Position numbers and translations under genes: made by a program. Of a DNA stretch of 17,140 nt, positions 13,428 through 17,140 are shown piece by piece (the first letter of the stretch is position 1; every line of letters begins with the position of its first letter). This DNA is from FEN-1250 sp038237245 (GTDB taxonomy: Bacteria > Gemmatimonadota > Gemmatimonadetes > Gemmatimonadales > Gemmatimonadaceae), in assembly GCA_038237245.1 (NCBI GenBank), contig JBBRYY010000055.1, positions 1 through 17,140 on the forward strand. The letters are read 5' to 3'. The notes beneath the pieces are model-generated. The model had not been told where the DNA came from. It saw only the letters and a program-made list of their open reading frames with translations, and ran no database searches.

Positions 13428-13433
13428 AATATG
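13428..13433 (-). promoter_or_regulatory. Possible -10 element for the dehydrogenase-aminotransferase pair
   Basis: CATATT on the minus strand lies exactly 6 nt before ATG 13421, with no Shine-Dalgarno between. No -35 consensus is visible at 17 nt. If used, it would give an internal leaderless transcript inside the cluster. Confidence 0.25.
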
Positions 13434-13451
13434 ATCACGAACGGTCGCTGA

Positions 13452-16061
13452 TCACAGGCTGAACCAGTACGACGCCTTGATGAGAAAGGTGTTGTCCGGG
13501 TGGATCGCGTACAGGTCGCGCACGCTGCCGTGCACGTTGAAGTTCCCGAACGGCGAGCCGTCGTTCTCGTAGTTGCGCCCCTGGGTCCAGACCGCATAGA
13601 TCGCCGACCCCGCCCGATACTCCCATCGCAGCACGACGTTCGAGTTGAACTCGGCTACGTCGAAGTTGTATTCCGCCACGCCCCCCTGCGTGCCATACGG
13701 AAGGAAGCGGCGGTCGTAGTTGTCATTGCCAGGATCGTCGCTGAGCTGGCGCCAGCTGGTGTACCTACCGCTGCTCGCGAACGGCTGCGCGTACACCTGC
13801 AGCGAAAGCTTTGGGCTCAGCGTGTAGTCAACGCGGGCAGTCAGCGATACGGTGTTCTGATCGAGGCGGCCAAAGGTGAACGCGGTGTCGGCTCTGTCGC
13901 TCGAGATGATGTTGTCGACCCACTGGTTGTTGTCGGAGTTGTGGTCGAAGTGCGGCGCGATCGAGCCGGTGAGGCTGCGCGACAGACGAAAGGCGATCGA
14001 CGGATCGAGGCCGTAGCCCCACGAGCCCTCGCCGCGTGTGCCCTGTCCTCGAAATGCGAAAACGCCGAATGATGGCAGCAACCGCAACCGAGGGTCGCCA
14101 TCGACCTCGAGCGACACATCCTGATAGGGCACGCGACGCAAGGCCGGTCCGCCGCGCGTTGCCCGATCATCATAGACTGGAATGAAGCGATGCACACCGA
14201 TGTTCCCGTGAAGCAACCAGCTGTTCGTCATGGCGCCGTCGAAGCCGAACTGTACATCGTCGTCGGTGAGATGCTTGCTGCTCATGCTCACCGCATTCCA
14301 CTGGGCATGCTGATCGATGTAGGCGAAGAGCTCACGATAGAGTCCGGTGGGATGTGTGAGGTTCAAGCCGACGAAGGTGCTTTGATTTTGCCTGCCTGCC
14401 TCGGTGAGAAAACCAAGATCGTTGATCTCGAAGCCGGGTGAATAGCGCAGGTACGTCTCCTGGAATTGCACGAGCCCGTTCACCTTGTCGAACGACAGGC
14501 GTTCCGCATCGCCGCCGAGGGAGGTGCGCGTCGTGTCGTACGCTTCGCCGTCCCGCGGCTTCTGGTAGTAGTGCGTGCTGTTCGCCTGGGTGAGCGCGAT
14601 GCTCTGCGCCGAGCCGGCGACGGTGCTCTTCACCGCGTAGCCGGAGATTCGATAATCCTGTGCGTGAAAATCGCGGCGGAAGTCGAGACCTCCGGCGTAT
14701 GCCGTGCGTCGGAGCGAGTCCGCCGAAAAATTATCGAGTTGACGGTTCACACCGGTGAACATCACGCCGATGTTGCCCTTGCTGTCGCCGAGCTCCTGCT
14801 GCACACGGCCCACGAAGTAATTGGTGCGTGGCTCTATCGTCTGGGCGAGCGATCCGGCTTCCCGATCCGTGACGGCATCCAGAACGCCGACGGAGAGCCC
14901 GTGTTGGGTACGCCCCGTCAGCTTCGCCGCGCCGATGATCGAGGTACTCGTCGGGAGCTGTGCTGTCGTGGACGTATCGGTGATCTCGGGAGCGCGTCCG
15001 ATGCGCCTCGAGTAAAACAGTCCGCTACACGCTCCGTTGTGGCACTGGAGGTTGAAGCGAAAAATTCCGCTGCCCTCGATGAAGAAGGGGCGCTTCTCCT
15101 GATAGAACGTCTCGAACGCGGAGAGATTGATCACCGCGGGATCGGCCTCGACCTGTCCGAAATCCGGATTGACGGTGGCGTCGAGCGTGAAATTCGATGT
15201 CACGCCGTACTTGAGGTCCGCGCCGCCGGTGATCTGCTGTTGATGGCCATAGGCGAGCGACGGCGTGGTCGTCGTGATGTTCTTCGTCACCGCGTACGGC
15301 ATCACCTCGAGGTGGCGCGGCGTGACGAGCCCATCGATGCCGGTGAGCTCACCGAACTGCGAGGCGATCCCCGTGTGGTCCCGCCGGATGAGTGGCCAGC
15401 TGTCCTTCTCATTGAGGCGCGCGATGTCGCGGACGACGCTGAAGCCGAAGACGTGGCTCGGCTCGCGCGGAAAGCGCATCTGGCTGAACGGCACGCGATA
15501 CTCGGCGACCCATCCCTTCGCATCGATGGAGGTGGCGACATCCCACACCCCGTCCCACGAGGGGTCCTCTTCGCTGTCGTTAAAGGTGTAGAAATCCGCT
15601 TTCACGCCTTTCGGATTCACTGCGAGCTCGTAGCCGCTGCGCCGGTCGTGATACGAGTCGATCATGATCTTCACGCGATCGGACGGCGTGGAGACGTCGC
15701 GCCGGCTCAGATACGCGCGAATGCTGTCGGGATGCGGATCGTACATGCGCACGAGCACATAGAGGTAGCGATCGTCGTAGGCGACCTTCACTAATGTACG
15801 AAACGACGCTGCGGCGCCGCTGTTCGGCGACAACTGCTGGAACGCCGTGATCTCGGGGGCCGTGCGCCAGATCGCATCGTCATCCTTGCCGTTGATGACG
15901 GGCGGCGTGGCGACGCGCACGGCGACGGCGGAGACGATGGTTGCGCGCGCGGTCGTGCGCGCGCTGTCTGGTCCCTCGCTCGCGTGCAGCGCAAGGGGCA
16001 CGAGCAGCAACGTCGAGCCGGCGCGCAGGAGCGACTTGAAGGTCACGCGTATCGCGGTCAC
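13452..16061 (-). CDS. DUF5916 outer-membrane protein with CBM9-like N-terminal domain
   Basis: The 869-aa protein starts with a GTG at 16061, preceded by TAGGA at suitable spacing, and has a signal peptide likely cleaved after LALHA. Residues about 48-230 form a carbohydrate-binding-module-9-like domain (INGKDDDAIWRTAP, VKVAYDDRYLYVLVRMYDP, DRVKIMIDSYHDRRSGYELAVNPKG, WVAEYRVPFSQMRFP). The DUF5916 segment follows, with DATVNPDFGQVEADPAVINLSAFETF, then EKRPFFIEG and LFYSRRIGR, and continues as a long beta-barrel-like region ending in Phe-Ser-Leu (KASYWFSL). A Cys pair (QCHNGACSG) sits before LFYSRR. The family is widespread, probably in the outer membrane, with no proven function. The upstream unknown gene ends only 8 nt away, so the two are likely cotranscribed. 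Confidence 0.9.
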   Translation of the reverse strand: MTAIRVTFKSLLRAGSTLLLVPLALHASEGPDSARTTARATIVSAVAVRVATPPVINGKDDDAIWRTAPEITAFQQLSPNSGAAASFRTLVKVAYDDRYLYVLVRMYDPHPDSIRAYLSRRDVSTPSDRVKIMIDSYHDRRSGYELAVNPKGVKADFYTFNDSEEDPSWDGVWDVATSIDAKGWVAEYRVPFSQMRFPREPSHVFGFSVVRDIARLNEKDSWPLIRRDHTGIASQFGELTGIDGLVTPRHLEVMPYAVTKNITTTTPSLAYGHQQQITGGADLKYGVTSNFTLDATVNPDFGQVEADPAVINLSAFETFYQEKRPFFIEGSGIFRFNLQCHNGACSGLFYSRRIGRAPEITDTSTTAQLPTSTSIIGAAKLTGRTQHGLSVGVLDAVTDREAGSLAQTIEPRTNYFVGRVQQELGDSKGNIGVMFTGVNRQLDNFSADSLRRTAYAGGLDFRRDFHAQDYRISGYAVKSTVAGSAQSIALTQANSTHYYQKPRDGEAYDTTRTSLGGDAERLSFDKVNGLVQFQETYLRYSPGFEINDLGFLTEAGRQNQSTFVGLNLTHPTGLYRELFAYIDQHAQWNAVSMSSKHLTDDDVQFGFDGAMTNSWLLHGNIGVHRFIPVYDDRATRGGPALRRVPYQDVSLEVDGDPRLRLLPSFGVFAFRGQGTRGEGSWGYGLDPSIAFRLSRSLTGSIAPHFDHNSDNNQWVDNIISSDRADTAFTFGRLDQNTVSLTARVDYTLSPKLSLQVYAQPFASSGRYTSWRQLSDDPGNDNYDRRFLPYGTQGGVAEYNFDVAEFNSNVVLRWEYRAGSAIYAVWTQGRNYENDGSPFGNFNVHGSVRDLYAIHPDNTFLIKASYWFSL

Positions 16062-16069
16062 GAGGAGTC

Positions 16070-17140
16070 CTACTTCGGTGGATCGGGATCCGCGATCGTG
16101 GCGGTCACCTTCAGCAGGTAATCGTCACTGTCGCGGTTTTGCTCGAACGCGATGAAACCGCCTTCGACGGTCTGGAACGAACGCAGCGTGTGAAACTCGA
16201 CCGTCGTGCTCGCGCTTCCCTGTTTTGCGAGCTTGTCGACCATGTTCACGACGTCGAACTCTCGCGGATTCTGCGGCGTCGTGCCAGCGGCAAACGCCCC
16301 GAACTCGAGGAAGCCCAGCGGCGCATTCTCCTTGTTGAAGATACTCAACGGGAAAATCTTCATCTCCCGCGCCGCCGCGCACGCGATGTTGTCCTTCTTC
16401 GCCGCATCCGCCTCCTGAAAGTCGATGTCCGCCTCCCAGACAGCGACGCGACGCTGCCCCACCAGATCCTCCGCGGCCTTGCCGAGGAGATCGCGAAAGC
16501 TGTCGTCGTCGAGCACTTCCTGCACCTTCTTGAGCTTCCCCCAGAATTTCTCGGGGACGAGATCGCCTAGCTTCTTCTTGAGCGCTTCCTTGATCACCTC
16601 CGCCGTCTTCGGATCGACGTTGATGACACCGCCGATCGAGAGCCGTCGATCCTTCCGTGAATCCGAATCAACGCTCGGCTTCTCCTCGACGAACTCGCCG
16701 AACCCGAAGCGCGTGTAACCAGCGGCGGTGACGCGTATGCGCTTCTCGCGCGGGAGAAAGAGCACGAGCCCGGCGTCCTCCGGAAACTGCTGCATCGCGT
16801 CGCGCGGCCCCGTCAGCACCTTCGAGGGCTTCGTCGTCGGCACGAAGATCATTCGGCCGTTCACACTCACGCTGATGCGCAGGTTGTTCCGCTCCTGCAA
16901 CATCGTGAGCGAGTCGAGCTTTACCGTCACCTTCTTCACTCCGGTGTCCGCACCCGGCGCGAGCCATCCCATCGTGAGCGTGAAGCCGTACGCATCCTTG
17001 TCATCCGGAATGTCCTTCATCGGGATCGTCACCTTCACGATCCGCGGCAGCTGCCCCTTCGGCGCCTTGATGAACTGGATGATCGGATCCTTGATGAACC
17101 ACTTCGACAGCGGGATCGGCGACTCGCTCCCCGCCTTGTA
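16070..17140 (-). CDS. Unknown protein, 5' end cut by the window edge
   Basis: The frame is open from position 17140 down to TAG at 16070, giving 356 residues without a start in view; the internal GTG at 17038 is not needed as a start. The N-terminal visible part (SKWFIKDPIIQFIKAPKGQLPR, given here in part) leads into a beta-rich region (VKVTIPMKDIP, FTLTMGWLAPG, LRISVSVNGRMIFV). A segment with charged helices follows (about 150-220 of the visible part, TAEVIKEALKKKLGDLVPEKF). The last third has FNKENAPLGFLEFGAFAAG and FHTLRSFQTVEGGFIAFEQNRDSDDYLLKVTATI. I recognise no family. The DUF5916 gene follows 8 nt later, suggesting a shared envelope-related role, but this is only context. Confidence 0.75.
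   Translation of the reverse strand, partial: YKAGSESPIPLSKWFIKDPIIQFIKAPKGQLPRIVKVTIPMKDIPDDKDAYGFTLTMGWLAPGADTGVKKVTVKLDSLTMLQERNNLRISVSVNGRMIFVPTTKPSKVLTGPRDAMQQFPEDAGLVLFLPREKRIRVTAAGYTRFGFGEFVEEKPSVDSDSRKDRRLSIGGVINVDPKTAEVIKEALKKKLGDLVPEKFWGKLKKVQEVLDDDSFRDLLGKAAEDLVGQRRVAVWEADIDFQEADAAKKDNIACAAAREMKIFPLSIFNKENAPLGFLEFGAFAAGTTPQNPREFDVVNMVDKLAKQGSASTTVEFHTLRSFQTVEGGFIAFEQNRDSDDYLLKVTATIADPDPPK

Noticed and set aside
14466..15794. 442-aa plus-strand ORF opposite the DUF5916 gene
   Set aside because: Long antisense frames are common in GC-rich coding DNA. The translation is charged and low in complexity with no recognisable domain, while the opposite strand encodes a clear family.

Overview
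The window is a strongly GC-rich bacterial chromosomal segment. No phage, transposase, plasmid or CRISPR genes are visible. The gene families suggest a Gemmatimonadota-like soil or environmental bacterium: a DUF5916 outer-membrane barrel with a CBM9-like N-terminus, a TIGR01976-type aminotransferase, DUF2203, a DUF4015-type putative glycoside hydrolase, several lipoproteins with Ala-rich lipoboxes, and few clear Shine-Dalgarno sites. This placement is inferred from family content, not from a marker gene.

Layout. (1) 1-2600: a minus-strand tRNA-Gln(CUG), a lipid-anchored zinc metallopeptidase (285-2255, +) with a good intrinsic terminator, a pair of short near-identical repeats, and a minus-strand tRNA-Ala(CGC). 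(2) 2600-4820, plus strand: a threonine/serine dehydratase-like PLP enzyme with a well-formed sigma70 promoter that predicts a leaderless mRNA, then RNase Z. (3) 4799-9946, minus strand: a compact probable operon read from high to low coordinates. It holds an unknown lipoprotein, a hotdog acyl-CoA thioesterase, a possible 39-aa small protein that exactly fills the gap, a 10-TM hybrid histidine kinase, a DUF2203 protein and a 91-aa protein. Several junctions are ATGA overlaps or abutting stop/start codons. (4) 10053-11285, plus strand: a lipid-anchored DUF4015-type putative glycoside hydrolase, divergent from the operon. (5) 11272-17140, minus strand: a second compact cluster. It holds a large unknown protein cut by the window edge, the DUF5916 outer-membrane protein, a beta-hydroxyacid dehydrogenase and a class V aminotransferase / cysteine-desulfurase-like protein.

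Both convergent gene pairs overlap at their 3' ends, so there is no room for a terminator there. The clusters look like ordinary chromosomal operons with envelope and metabolic roles. The most unusual material lies in the small spaces: the hairpin-flanked repeat pair at 2364-2468, a minus-strand intrinsic terminator with an anti-Shine-Dalgarno tract just upstream of it (2637-2743), the 39-aa ORF at 8126-8245, and a recurring -10-like hexamer 6-9 nt before start codons. I found no clear defence system, toxin-antitoxin pair or mobile element.
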